DNA from: a virus
DNA: 49,056 nucleotides
Direction: 5' to 3' (one strand)
IMG/VR virus record: IMGVR_UViG_3300048444_000320
Coordinates: 1 to 49,056 of that record
Shown: in pieces, positions 8,097 to 15,104 of the stretch
Layout of the letters: each line of letters begins with the position of its first letter
Position numbering within the stretch: the first letter of the stretch is position 1
Notes under the pieces: model-generated
Database searches by the model: none
What the model was told of the DNA's origin: nothing
Seen by the model: only the letters and a program-made list of their open reading frames with translations
Program-made: the position numbers and the translations under genes

Positions 8097-8970
8097 TTAT
8101 TCGTCTCCCTGCGCTGGTGCTTGCTCGTCCGCAGCCGGTTGGCTTTCAACGGCTTTGATATGCTCTTGCTGCTCAGCGGTCAGGTCAGCTTTAGAGCTCA
8201 CCATATCGATGATTTGCTGAGCCGTGCGTTTGCCTGACTCGATGGCTTTCTTCCATTTCGGGAAGTTCTGTTCAAAGTCAGCATCCGGATACAGCTCACG
8301 CTCCGGACGACCGCTGGCTGATTCTTCACGCGGGTTGATTTCACGCTCACTGGCAGGTTGCTCCTGCAATTCATCCGAGCTGTAAACACCCAGAATGACG
8401 TCTGGCGCATAAAGACGAGCCCAGCGCTTAACAGCCAGGTAGCCCAGTTGTTGCTTGGGGTCAGAAGCCCATAGGGTAGAGTTACGAACTTGTGCCTGGG
8501 ACAACAGCAGTTCGAGCACCCGCGGTTCGTTCTCGCCTTTTAGCGTTGCCCACACACGAACGCCTAGGCCTTTTTCATCAGCAGCGGTCCAGTTGGGTGC
8601 CTGATACTGATTGCCTTTTTGAGAGGTCTTAGTGACGAAGTTGCCAATCACCTTTGTCCAGTCACCAAACCACTCATAGTGGAATGAGTCTTTCACTTTG
8701 GTTGATGAACAGACAACGGCGTTTACCAGTTGTGCTTCATACCCTAATGTACCGCTGACAACGTGGGTTTTTTGTGCAACTGCGAAGGGATTCATGCGCC
8801 ACTGTGCGGCCTGCATAATAACGGCCATACAGTCAGCGGGGTTCCCCGTTGGCCATCATATCTGCAAGGTTACTCATCTGGCTCATTGCCTGATAGTCTA
8901 GAACCATGTCAGTGGTGTTGCGGTGCTCTGCTGGCGCTTGATTCTGAAATTGTGCTATTTGTTCGCTCAT
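8097..8970 (-). CDS. recT: RecT-family ssDNA annealing protein, reading frame broken by a +1 shift
   Basis: The C-terminal 243 aa (from 8828) are clearly RecT: MQAAQWRMNPFAVAQKTHVV, LGYEAQLVNAVV and AVKRWARLYAPDVI. The true start is ATG 8970, with GGAGGTG upstream and an ATGA overlap with the preceding gene. That frame encodes the usual RecT N-terminus (DYQAMSQMSNLADMMANG) but stops at 8833. Skipping one G in the GGGG run at 8847-8844 joins NG to NPADCMAVIMQAAQW, the normal family sequence, giving about 290 aa. Either the gene is frameshifted (mutation or sequencing error), or a +1 recoding event is used. Internal initiation at 8828 lacks a Shine-Dalgarno. Confidence 0.8.
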
Positions 8971-9260
8971 GCTGCACCTCCAACAGTAAATGCCGCAGTT
9001 GCCGGCATCAGTTGCTGCATGGTCCGGATGATTGATTTCATACGCTCGATGGCAAGTGGGTCGCCAAACTCGACACTGCGAACAAGCAGAACCGCATCGT
9101 CTTCTTCAATCTTGATGCGGAATGCGTATTCATCGATGAGAATTTGGCCACAGAACTGGCGGGTGCGAAGCAGGGCAGCGTGATGGTTGCTTGCCTGTTC
9201 AATCAGGTCGTTCAATGTACTCTGACGGACGTCAGGTAATTGTTGAGCGGTATTAGCCAT
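8967..9260 (-). CDS. First gene of the leftward early operon, function unknown
   Basis: The 97-aa soluble protein starts at ATG 9260 with TGGAG nine bases upstream. A TTG at 9275 would add five residues but would place the ribosome site inside the gene. It has predicted helices (LNDLIEQASNHHAALLRTR), a beta-rich centre (ILIDEYAFRIKIEEDDAVLLV) and a helical end. The stop overlaps the recT start (ATGA), so it is coupled to the recombination genes and may modulate them. I do not recognise the family. Confidence 0.7.
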   Translation of the reverse strand: MANTAQQLPDVRQSTLNDLIEQASNHHAALLRTRQFCGQILIDEYAFRIKIEEDDAVLLVRSVEFGDPLAIERMKSIIRTMQQLMPATAAFTVGGAA

Positions 9261-9275
9261 GTTGCTATACTCCAA

Positions 9276-9523
9276 TCGTTGTTATGTCGGCTTTAACCGA
9301 CGTGATGATGTTGTTTGGTTGGCAATCTCCAACGTCTCGTTGGTGACATTTGCCTCCCTAGGCTTTTCCGGGTTGCCGCCCGGTTCAGCCGAAATACAAT
9401 GTTGCTTAACCCAGTTTTCTGGGTCGCCCCGTTAGGTTGCCGCCTGCGGGGCTTTCTTATTTCAGGACCATAGAAAGATTCGCTTTTGTGTTCTCAATGC
9501 GTCTTTCTGTGTCGCTTTTAGTC
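9276..9523 (-). promoter_or_regulatory. Structured early-operon leader with three hairpins
   Basis: Between the early promoter and the first gene lie three inverted repeats. They are CCGGG/CCCGG (9368-9372/9379-9383), ACCCAG/CTGGGT with a TTTT loop (9409-9414/9419-9424) and GCCCCG/CGGGGC (9426-9431/9447-9452). The first and third share the loop-side sequence GGTTGCCGCC. On the plus strand the third is followed by TTTCTTATTT and could terminate plus-strand transcripts. In the leftward transcript they would form a folded leader, as in antitermination or attenuation control. No gene is present in this stretch. Confidence 0.45.
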
Positions 9524-9552
9524 ATTAAAATAGAAAACTATATTTTAGTCAA
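9524..9552 (-). promoter_or_regulatory. Early leftward promoter (pL-like) with operator in its spacer
   Basis: On the minus strand TTGACT (9552-9547), 17 bases and TTTAAT (9529-9524) form a strong sigma-70 promoter. The spacer contains the inverted repeat ATAG-N4-CTAT (9530-9541). The 22-base block 9527-9548 recurs exactly at 16900-16921 beside the repressor gene. Repressor bound here would cover the promoter, the classic lysogenic shut-off of the early recombination operon. Confidence 0.8.
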
Positions 9553-9560
9553 GTAAAAAA

Positions 9561-9572
9561 ATAGAAAAGTAT
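9561..9572. promoter_or_regulatory. Second, imperfect operator upstream of pL
   Basis: ATAGAAAAGTAT differs by one base in the right half from the ATAG-N4-CTAT operator. It lies 31 bases (about three helical turns) from the one inside the promoter, consistent with cooperative repressor binding. Confidence 0.5.
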
Positions 9573-9725
9573 TATTAAATTATCTTCCATAGTCGTCTCT
9601 GCACGATATTGCTAAACACCCTTAATCGCCTGTATCTCTTCTGACGCCTTAGCGACTTCCAATCTTGTTCTGTGTGGGGCATCATTGGAGTGTTAAGATT
9701 TTGTAAGGTACGAGGGAGCGTAAGA

Positions 9726-10037
9726 ATGCGATTATTGGGGATTACTTTATTGGCGATACTGCTAACGGGCTGTGACTTTTTTTATAAGTCAGAAATTGAG
9801 TCGTGCCACGATCGAGTTCACGGAAAAGCTAAATACCAGGCCGAAATTATTTCGACCGAAGTCCGAGATAAGGGCTATACGTATGGCGAGTTCGATAGTA
9901 ATAAAATAATTATTGAAGGACAGGCAAAACTGCAGAATGGTTATGGAGCCTGGAGCAATTACAGCTACTATTGCTCCGTACTTGAGTCAGGAATGATCTC
10001 CAAATTTAGGTTTGAAGAAGGTTACAAAGCATTTTAA
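9726..10037 (+). CDS. Small predicted lipoprotein
   Basis: The 103-aa protein starts at ATG 9726, with GAGGGAG seven bases upstream. An upstream in-frame start at 9672 has no ribosome site. The N-terminus MRLLGITLLAILLTGCDFF has a lipoprotein signal with lipobox LTGC, so the mature protein is anchored to a membrane. The remainder is polar with two further cysteines (ESCHDRV, YYCSV) that could pair in the periplasm. It is the first of three same-strand envelope genes in the immunity region, AT-rich compared with phage core genes. It is probably a lysogenic-conversion gene; function is unknown. Confidence 0.7.
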   Translation: MRLLGITLLAILLTGCDFFYKSEIESCHDRVHGKAKYQAEIISTEVRDKGYTYGEFDSNKIIIEGQAKLQNGYGAWSNYSYYCSVLESGMISKFRFEEGYKAF

Positions 10038-10067
10038 TTATCTATGAAATAAAGTAGGGATATTAAT

Positions 10068-10748
10068 ATGAAAAACTATGGAAAATTTTTAATTATTAGC
10101 GCAATTCTAGCGTTAGCGGGCTGCGCCTCACCAAACTACAACTACATGCCGAAAACGACTAACCTGAGCTTTCCTGAAGTGGACAGTATTGCTACTGCCA
10201 GAGTAGGTGATGAATTGCTTTCCCAGGGCAAGTATATCGAATCGGAGGCCATTGAAGTTAAAAACCAAGAGCAAATAGGCCTAGCAGCTTACACAGTATA
10301 TCCAGGTCACTTTTTGAAGCAGGGCGAAGATGACAGCAGTATTTACTATAGGTTAAGCAACCAAGCTGGCGCTGCTCGAATTGAAAAATCAGCTTTAGCC
10401 GACGCATATACTGGAGTAATGATCGATAAGTCGGATTCGGAGTTTTGTGTCATCACTTGGACAAACGCTTACACGTGCGATGATGATGTTGTTTATGAAA
10501 AAACAATGTTGCCTGTAGTAGCAGAGGATTCGTTCCAGCAGACACTTATATATAATGGAAAAGTTGGTAATAAAATTAATATTGGCTATCGAGAGTTTCA
10601 GTCGAATAGGGCGCGTGCAGCATTTAGTAACGAGGTTGAGTATGACTTATCGGACTCAAAAACCATTGGCTACAAAGGCGCGGAGCTCGAGATAATCGAA
10701 GCGACTAACCAAAACATCAGGTACCGTGTGATCAGTAACTTTAATTAA
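10068..10748 (+). CDS. Predicted lipoprotein
   Basis: The 226-aa protein has a lipoprotein signal, KFLIISAILALAGCASPNYN, with cleavage before C19. The mature part is about 208 residues with no membrane segment and looks beta-rich. A pair of cysteines lies at SEFCVITWTNAYTC. It begins 30 bases after the previous lipoprotein. The cell location is the periplasmic face of a membrane. I recognise no family. As part of an operon expressed from the prophage immunity region, it may alter the lysogen's envelope, for example to block adsorption or DNA injection by related phages (inference). Confidence 0.75.
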   Translation: MKNYGKFLIISAILALAGCASPNYNYMPKTTNLSFPEVDSIATARVGDELLSQGKYIESEAIEVKNQEQIGLAAYTVYPGHFLKQGEDDSSIYYRLSNQAGAARIEKSALADAYTGVMIDKSDSEFCVITWTNAYTCDDDVVYEKTMLPVVAEDSFQQTLIYNGKVGNKINIGYREFQSNRARAAFSNEVEYDLSDSKTIGYKGAELEIIEATNQNIRYRVISNFN

Positions 10749-10761
10749 ATGGAGGATATAA

Positions 10762-11379
10762 GTGAAAGGGATTTATGGATTAGGCTTACTAATTTGCTTT
10801 GTGTTCTCGGCAAATGCTCAAGATAGTGCTTTTAAAACGGATTTTGTTAAGTGCGCAAAAAAATCTGAGATGTCATCAAGGCTTGCTTGCTTTGACAGAT
10901 TGGCTGAAGAAAGTGGGCTCCTTAATGAGAAGGGTGAAGCGAAAGGGGAAGTTGAAAATTGGGAAGTTGTTGAAAAAACTTCTCCTATTGACGATAGTCA
11001 GTCAGTTTTCCTTACTACTTACGCAGATGAACCAGTTCGCACTGGCTATGAGTCTATAAGACCAAGTCTTCATATTCGCTGCCAAGAAGGCAGTATTGAT
11101 GTCTACATCGCATGGGGAATGTTTATTGGAACTGATTCCGCAAGATTGACTACCAGGTATGACTCTTACAATGCTGACGAAGATGAATGGAAAGTTTCGA
11201 CTGACAATACGGCAACTTTTGCGAGAAACTCTATTTTAGAAATGTCTTTTTTAGCGGCTGCTGACAGGTTTATCGCTAGGGTTACGCCATACGGTGAGAG
11301 TCCCGTTGTTGCCTCTTTCGACGTTTCTGGTTTATCAGAGATAGTAGGCCAGGTAAGAAAAGCTTGTGATTTAGATTGA
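10762..11379 (+). CDS. Exported VasI-like protein (T6SS-associated family resemblance)
   Basis: The 205-aa protein starts at GTG 10762 with GGAGG seven bases upstream. The signal peptide MKGIYGLGLLICFVFSANAQ is cleaved after ANA. The mature protein has CAKKSEMSSRLACFDRLAEE, then WEVVEKTSPIDDSQSVFL and RPSLHIRCQEG. The same order of motifs occurs in the VasI family (type VI secretion-associated and many phage or orphan periplasmic proteins). No T6SS genes are nearby, so a secretion role is unlikely here. It follows two lipoprotein genes and precedes a strong terminator. Confidence 0.65.
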   Translation: MKGIYGLGLLICFVFSANAQDSAFKTDFVKCAKKSEMSSRLACFDRLAEESGLLNEKGEAKGEVENWEVVEKTSPIDDSQSVFLTTYADEPVRTGYESIRPSLHIRCQEGSIDVYIAWGMFIGTDSARLTTRYDSYNADEDEWKVSTDNTATFARNSILEMSFLAAADRFIARVTPYGESPVVASFDVSGLSEIVGQVRKACDLD

Positions 11380-11386
11380 GGAAGGA

Positions 11387-11412
11387 AAGGGCAGTAAATC
11401 GTTGCTGCCCTT
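11387..11412 (+). terminator. Intrinsic terminator of the envelope operon
   Basis: AAGGGCAG (11387-11394) pairs with CTGCCCTT (11405-11412) across a 10-base loop. It is followed by an A/T-rich run with TTTTATT. It lies 8 bases after the stop of the VasI-like gene. Confidence 0.75.
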
Positions 11413-11443
11413 GATTAAATTTTATTCTAGCTAGAGAGTAAAA

Positions 11444-11635
11444 CTAAAAAGCCGAGTGGTGCATCTCCACGTCTATGACTCTAGTAACATAAACGTCGTA
11501 ATAACGCTCACGCCGCCTTGTCAGAACCGCTCTTTCAACCGCGGTCTCATAATCAATGTAGTTCTTAGCGCCAACGAGGCCTGTTTCCTTGTCAGTGAAA
11601 ACTACATAGTAAATTTCTTTTTGAACATCTGTCAT
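11444..11635 (-). CDS. Small hypothetical protein
   Basis: The 63-aa protein (MTDVQKEIYYVVFTDKETG...) has a short strand-rich N-terminus and a basic centre (LTRRRERYYDVYVTR). It has no membrane segment and no recognised family. AGAGA lies just upstream of the start as a modest ribosome site. It is convergent with the envelope operon, separated from it by the terminator. It is likely real because of its codon structure and placement, but function is unknown. Confidence 0.5.
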   Translation of the reverse strand: MTDVQKEIYYVVFTDKETGLVGAKNYIDYETAVERAVLTRRRERYYDVYVTRVIDVEMHHSAF

Positions 11636-11712
11636 TCTCTTATTCCCTAATTTAGGGAGCGTTTATCCGGATAAAGCAACCGGGTGGCCAAACCAGGTTG
11701 TGCTCAAGTTTT

Positions 11713-11885
11713 ATTAAATGCGCACCACTAATGATTTCACATAAAAATGGGCGTTTTGGAGAAACGGAAAATTACTTTTAACTTTAACAATCTCTGTTAA
11801 ATGCACTTAAAAATGACGCTTTAACAGCGCTTTGCGTGTTAAATGCAATTAATTAATGTCGTTAACGACTTTGTTTGTTAAATGC
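11713..11885. repeat. Degenerate repeat array: GTTAAATGC units at ~40-bp spacing
   Basis: GTTAAATGC occurs at 11796, 11838 and 11877 (42 and 39 bases apart), and ATTAAATGC at 11713 (83 upstream, two periods). Units two and three continue with A/T-rich sequence and a small inverted repeat around TTAAC: CGCT-TTAAC-AGCG at 11817-11829 and the perfect palindrome GTCGTTAACGAC at 11858-11869. The 400-base stretch 11636-12037 holds no gene that I can support. The array may be a regulator-binding region or the remnant of a repeat element. Confidence 0.55.
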
Positions 11886-12037
11886 GCCTAAAAGCTGTCT
11901 AGTTATCTCTCAACAACCTCCTTCCGTGTGCGATTGGTGAGAGCATGAAAACACGTTTCTCAAATCGCGCTACTCTTTTGGCATACACACTTTTTGGTAC
12001 TGGGGAGCGCTGCCAATTAAGTTGCACGAATTGGTTT

Positions 12038-12235
12038 TTATGCTAGTGAAGCGAGAACGCATATTGCGATAACGATGAACGCTAAAGCTTCAACATTGCT
12101 TGTAGGTTTGCGCATAGCTGCCTCCTTGTTGGTTAGCGGAGACACTATGATGAACCAAAAAATCGGCAACTGACCCGCGATTAGGTGGCTAATTTGAGGG
12201 GTAAACGCTGGTCGAATCAGTTCATTTGTCGGCAT
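12038..12235 (-). CDS. Tiny membrane protein with two nested, well-initiated starts
   Basis: Two in-frame ATGs each have a strong ribosome site. ATG 12235 (GGAGGA four bases upstream) gives 65 aa with two hydrophobic stretches (LPIFWFIIVSPL and ALAFIVIAICVLASLA). ATG 12115 (AAGGAGG five bases upstream) gives 25 aa with only the second. The short form is a single-pass peptide with a basic N-terminus (MRKPTS). Nested forms are known for holin/antiholin pairs and small toxins. There is no lysis context here, so the role is open. It lies in the immunity-region cargo. Confidence 0.5.
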   Translation of the reverse strand: MPTNELIRPAFTPQISHLIAGQLPIFWFIIVSPLTNKEAAMRKPTSNVEALAFIVIAICVLASLA

Positions 12236-12293
12236 AGTTCCTCCAGTAGTGAATGGAGGAACTATTGTTGCGCAGTTTCTGAGGGTGTTGGTT

Positions 12294-12325
12294 CCGTAGG
12301 TCGGGGGATTTCGGTCGACCTACGG
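12294..12325. terminator. Strong 10-bp stem-loop, probable terminator
   Basis: CCGTAGGTCG (12294-12303) pairs perfectly with CGACCTACGG (12316-12325) with a 12-base loop. It lies 119 bases beyond the stop of the 4-TM gene on the minus strand. Plus-strand sequence after it is TTCTT. No gene is seen in 12236-12443. Confidence 0.5.
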
Positions 12326-12443
12326 TTCTTAGGTAATTTGGAATCAGAGTGGAAAGAAACTATGAGAGCAGCATCTAGAACTAATATATTTATGAATTTA
12401 TATAACACTAAATTTGAACATTCTCTCGAGCATTATTTTGTAT

Positions 12444-12980
12444 TTAATCTTGAGTGTGATCTCTATGCGGACGAGCCAATGAGTCTGCTTCTTCTTTAGC
12501 TTGCTTTTTCCGCAGTTTGGCCAGAAAACGGTAATGCACCCATATCACCTTAAATATCACTGATATTTGGCTAAATGTAAGGAATGACAAAACGAGAAAA
12601 CCTGAGTAGCGAACATATTCTATGTAGGCAATTGGTAAAGAAGTATCAATAATCAAACTTAAAAACTTTGCACTTAAAACACATAGAAGCACAATAGAAG
12701 ACACTAAGACTATTTCTACTAGATCACTAAGATAGTCGGTATCTTCACTCGCTTTATCAAAGCGGCTTTTATTGTAGTCTTGATTGCTTAAAGATGTAGA
12801 CATTGACTTTGGGTATATGATTGCAATCCAAGCTCCAATAATAGCAAATATAATAGCTGAAATATTAAGTAGCGCGCTCAAAATGTCTTTATAGAAGCTG
12901 AATTGTTTCTCAGCGACAAAGTCAGAACAAAAAAATGTTAGTACAGCTGAAATGATAAGAATGAAAATATACTTAAGCAT
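12444..12980 (-). CDS. Four-TM inner-membrane protein, RexB-like by architecture
   Basis: The 178-aa protein has four predicted membrane segments: near residues 3-22 (YIFILIISAVLTFFCS), 35-56 (ILSALLNISAIIFAIIGAWI), 88-110 and 120-145. A charged cytoplasmic tail (RFLAKLRKKQAKEEADSL) follows. It is 22 bases downstream of the 342-aa gene and probably in one operon with it. The pair soluble protein plus small 4-TM protein, inside a repressor immunity region, matches lambda rexA-rexB (RexB is a 144-aa 4-TM ion channel). Sequence identity cannot be shown by eye. It is AT-rich, like the other cargo. Confidence 0.6.
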   Translation of the reverse strand: MLKYIFILIISAVLTFFCSDFVAEKQFSFYKDILSALLNISAIIFAIIGAWIAIIYPKSMSTSLSNQDYNKSRFDKASEDTDYLSDLVEIVLVSSIVLLCVLSAKFLSLIIDTSLPIAYIEYVRYSGFLVLSFLTFSQISVIFKVIWVHYRFLAKLRKKQAKEEADSLARPHRDHTQD

Positions 12981-13002
12981 CGCTATTCTCCCTTAGGAAA
13001 GT

Positions 13003-14031
13003 TCACTTAAGAACTTTGAGAAGATCGGTTCTTCTCTTAATGAGCACAGCTTCTAGTTCAGCCGCGCTTATTATTTGATTTTTCGTTTTTGATAAGTTTA
13101 TTTCGGTCTCCACATCTTGGTATTCTTTAGCAAAATATAGAGTTTTCCCGCTAGAGAGCCTGAAACCAACGTTAAGCAAATTATCACCTTGCTTTTTGTT
13201 TAAAAACCTTTGATACATTGCTTTTATTTCTCGGGTTGAGGGGGCATATTCCAGAGAGTGTGTAACAACTCGATCTTCTATAGAGCTTTGGCGACCATCT
13301 GTTCCAAGTCCAGAAAAGAATTTTTCAATAATGTCTTTCTGTCGAGCAACTTTAAAAGATAGCTTTTCCTTTTTTATGACTCGTGTGATTTTAGGGCGAT
13401 TGGCGAGTATGTCATCTAAAACGTCAATTTTTGCGATTCGCACAGGAACGAACTGGGGAAACCGGTGAGCTGCATTAGGCTCGTCTTTTCCATTTTGTGA
13501 AAAACCTATTATACGATCGTCCGAGTCAAGGACACAGTATTTACTTTTATTACCTAAATAACCTTCCATGAAGTCTTTCAACTTACTCCGACCAGGGGCT
13601 AGCCCTTTGATGACAACTTGAATTACACACTCGTACTCGGGAATAAACCAAAAGTAACTAGGATAACCCGGTATTATATTTTTCTTCCCAAAACTAGATT
13701 CTGTTACATTGACATCTCCGGGAGTTGCCGATTCCGACATTCCCATCACATTGCCGCCATGATTTTCTAACTCATTCCATAGAACTACAATGAAGTCGTC
13801 ATGCTGAGTCTTAATCATATCATTGAGAAACACTCCGTAATTACCTGAGGCAGTGTTTCTCCCGATAGGGCAGGTGTTTACCAACTTATCTACATTGGTG
13901 AACCAATTCATCATGGAGTCTAATATTTGCTCATGATTGCTAATGTTCGGGACGGTCTTTCTACCGCTGTAAAAACCGAACTTTCTAAGGGACATGTAGC
14001 TTAAGCTTACACGTAACATTGAGTTGCTCAA
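13003..14031 (-). CDS. Possible RexA-like superinfection-exclusion sensor protein
   Basis: The 342-aa soluble protein starts at TTG 14031, supported by GGGAGG seven bases upstream (ATG 14019 is weaker). The order of elements resembles RexA: an early FGFYSGRK segment, a beta hairpin (DDFIVVLWNE), then IPGYPSYFWFIPEYECVIQV and GRSKLKDFMEGYLG. RexA has GFPSFLFVEGDTIGF and SDLTDFLIGKG in the corresponding place. RexA is a DNA-binding sensor that triggers RexB. Location in the immunity region and the following 4-TM gene support this, but homology is remote and unproven. Confidence 0.45.
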   Translation of the reverse strand: MSNSMLRVSLSYMSLRKFGFYSGRKTVPNISNHEQILDSMMNWFTNVDKLVNTCPIGRNTASGNYGVFLNDMIKTQHDDFIVVLWNELENHGGNVMGMSESATPGDVNVTESSFGKKNIIPGYPSYFWFIPEYECVIQVVIKGLAPGRSKLKDFMEGYLGNKSKYCVLDSDDRIIGFSQNGKDEPNAAHRFPQFVPVRIAKIDVLDDILANRPKITRVIKKEKLSFKVARQKDIIEKFFSGLGTDGRQSSIEDRVVTHSLEYAPSTREIKAMYQRFLNKKQGDNLLNVGFRLSSGKTLYFAKEYQDVETEINLSKTKNQIISAAELEAVLIKRRTDLLKVLK

Positions 14032-14181
14032 ATGAAGCCTCCCTGGCTTTTTTATTATTTTTATTGTTCAAATCTACCGTGTTCCGGATCCCGTGACAAG
14101 CACGCTGGGTCATGTAATTATCGAAACATCACAAATCTTTATGATATTTATCAGCAACCAGTTGATGGAGAAGGGAAAGTT

Positions 14182-15000
14182 ATGGGTAAGGAAAAAAGCT
14201 GTGATGATAAGCAGAAGCATCCGGATGAGAAGATCTTTTGGTTCGTCGCAATCGGATTTCTTGCAATGGTAACCGCACCTGGAATCTATGCTTTCGCTTT
14301 TCGAAATTACGATTTAGGAGGGCCGGCGGATTGGGAGGCTTTCGCTGCTTACTTTTCAGGAATAGTCACCCCTGTTGTAGCATTATGCTCAGCGGTTCTA
14401 TTTTTTCGTTCGATTATCGTGCAGCGAGAAGAGTTGGCGGAAACTAGGAAGGAGATGCGGGCCGCAAGGGGGCTGCAATTTAAAATGGAAATTCATAGAT
14501 ATAACCTTGATAGGCAAAAGCAGATTGAGAGAATATTACCAAGGGCTCGCCAATTGCACATGCAGTTTTTTAAGCAAGTTAAAGAGCAATTCGAAGAATC
14601 GAACGACATTGATGGTGATTTTGACCCGGAGGATGTAGAGCTCCAGAAGGTTAACTTTATAGATAGTGATACCGGAATTCCTGAATTATTTCCACTACTT
14701 AGGAGGAGTTTATCTTGGTACTATGACAGAGGTCAGCATATCATCCGGTTAATAGATGAATATTTAGATTGTGATGGTGATGTTTATTTAATGTTAGACA
14801 CTAAGAATGAACTAGTTTCTGAATTTGCTAAAGTCGCCAATTTTGTCAAATTGAACAATGAGAGCAATGTTGACGGTGGCTCTCAGTACGAGTTAAGCCT
14901 AAAAGCTTTAGAAAAGAAAATGATAAAAGAGATGGATGAATATGCTAGTAAGCCGACTAAAGGGCCTCAGTCATCTAACAATACAAGTCTGTGCTTGTAG
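14182..15000 (+). CDS. Putative abortive-infection membrane protein (putAbiC-like)
   Basis: The protein is about 272 aa from ATG 14182, with GGAGAAGGG upstream; the longer frame from 14032 lacks a ribosome site. Two membrane segments near the N-terminus (IFWFVAIGFLAMVTAPGIYA and FSGIVTPVVALCSAVLFFRS) are separated by GGPADWEAFAAY. Next comes VQREELAETRKEMRAAR and a long helical cytoplasmic domain. The TM - GD.xxFxxYFSG - TM - QREEL pattern is that of the putAbiC family, often found in prophage defence cargo. It is transcribed divergently from the RexA-like gene. Confidence 0.6.
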   Translation: MGKEKSCDDKQKHPDEKIFWFVAIGFLAMVTAPGIYAFAFRNYDLGGPADWEAFAAYFSGIVTPVVALCSAVLFFRSIIVQREELAETRKEMRAARGLQFKMEIHRYNLDRQKQIERILPRARQLHMQFFKQVKEQFEESNDIDGDFDPEDVELQKVNFIDSDTGIPELFPLLRRSLSWYYDRGQHIIRLIDEYLDCDGDVYLMLDTKNELVSEFAKVANFVKLNNESNVDGGSQYELSLKALEKKMIKEMDEYASKPTKGPQSSNNTSLCL

Positions 15001-15021
15001 TTTATTGAGAGAGGCTAATAA

Positions 15022-15045
15022 AAAGGGAGTCATGAGACTCCCTTT
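15022..15045. terminator. Bidirectional terminator
   Basis: AAAGGGAGTC (15022-15031) pairs perfectly with GACTCCCTTT (15036-15045) over an ATGA loop. A and T tracts lie at its ends. It follows the Abi-like gene on plus and the 14-codon gene on minus, so it can stop both transcripts. Confidence 0.85.
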
Positions 15046-15059
15046 AACTGATTGATTCT

Positions 15060-15104
15060 TTAGTTGTAGGATCCGCCGCCTACTAGTTTCAGATTGTTTT
15101 TCAT
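15060..15104 (-). CDS. 14-aa micropeptide gene with consensus ribosome site
   Basis: ATG 15104 opens a 14-residue frame, MKNNLKLVGGGSYN, ending in TAA. AAGGAG lies six bases upstream and a strong terminator begins 15 bases after the stop. The inverted repeat ATTGT-GTCA-ACAAT lies about 30 bases upstream. The peptide is basic at the N-terminus with a Gly-Gly-Gly-Ser end and has no family I know. It may be a signalling or regulatory peptide, a leader peptide, or a fortuitous frame. The combination of ribosome site, short frame and dedicated terminator argues against chance. Confidence 0.45.
   Translation of the reverse strand: MKNNLKLVGGGSYN

Noticed and set aside
11713-11885. Integron attC sites (GTTAAAT resembles the GTTRRRY core)
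   Set aside because: No matching RYYYAAC partner cores, units only about 40 bases apart, no integron integrase or cassettes.
12294-12325. Terminal inverted repeats of an insertion sequence
   Set aside because: The arms are 12 bases apart with nothing between them, so it is a hairpin and not the ends of an element.
12185-12499. 104-aa plus-strand frame
   Set aside because: It overlaps the 12294-12325 stem-loop and the 3' end of the 4-TM gene; no domain, poor start context.
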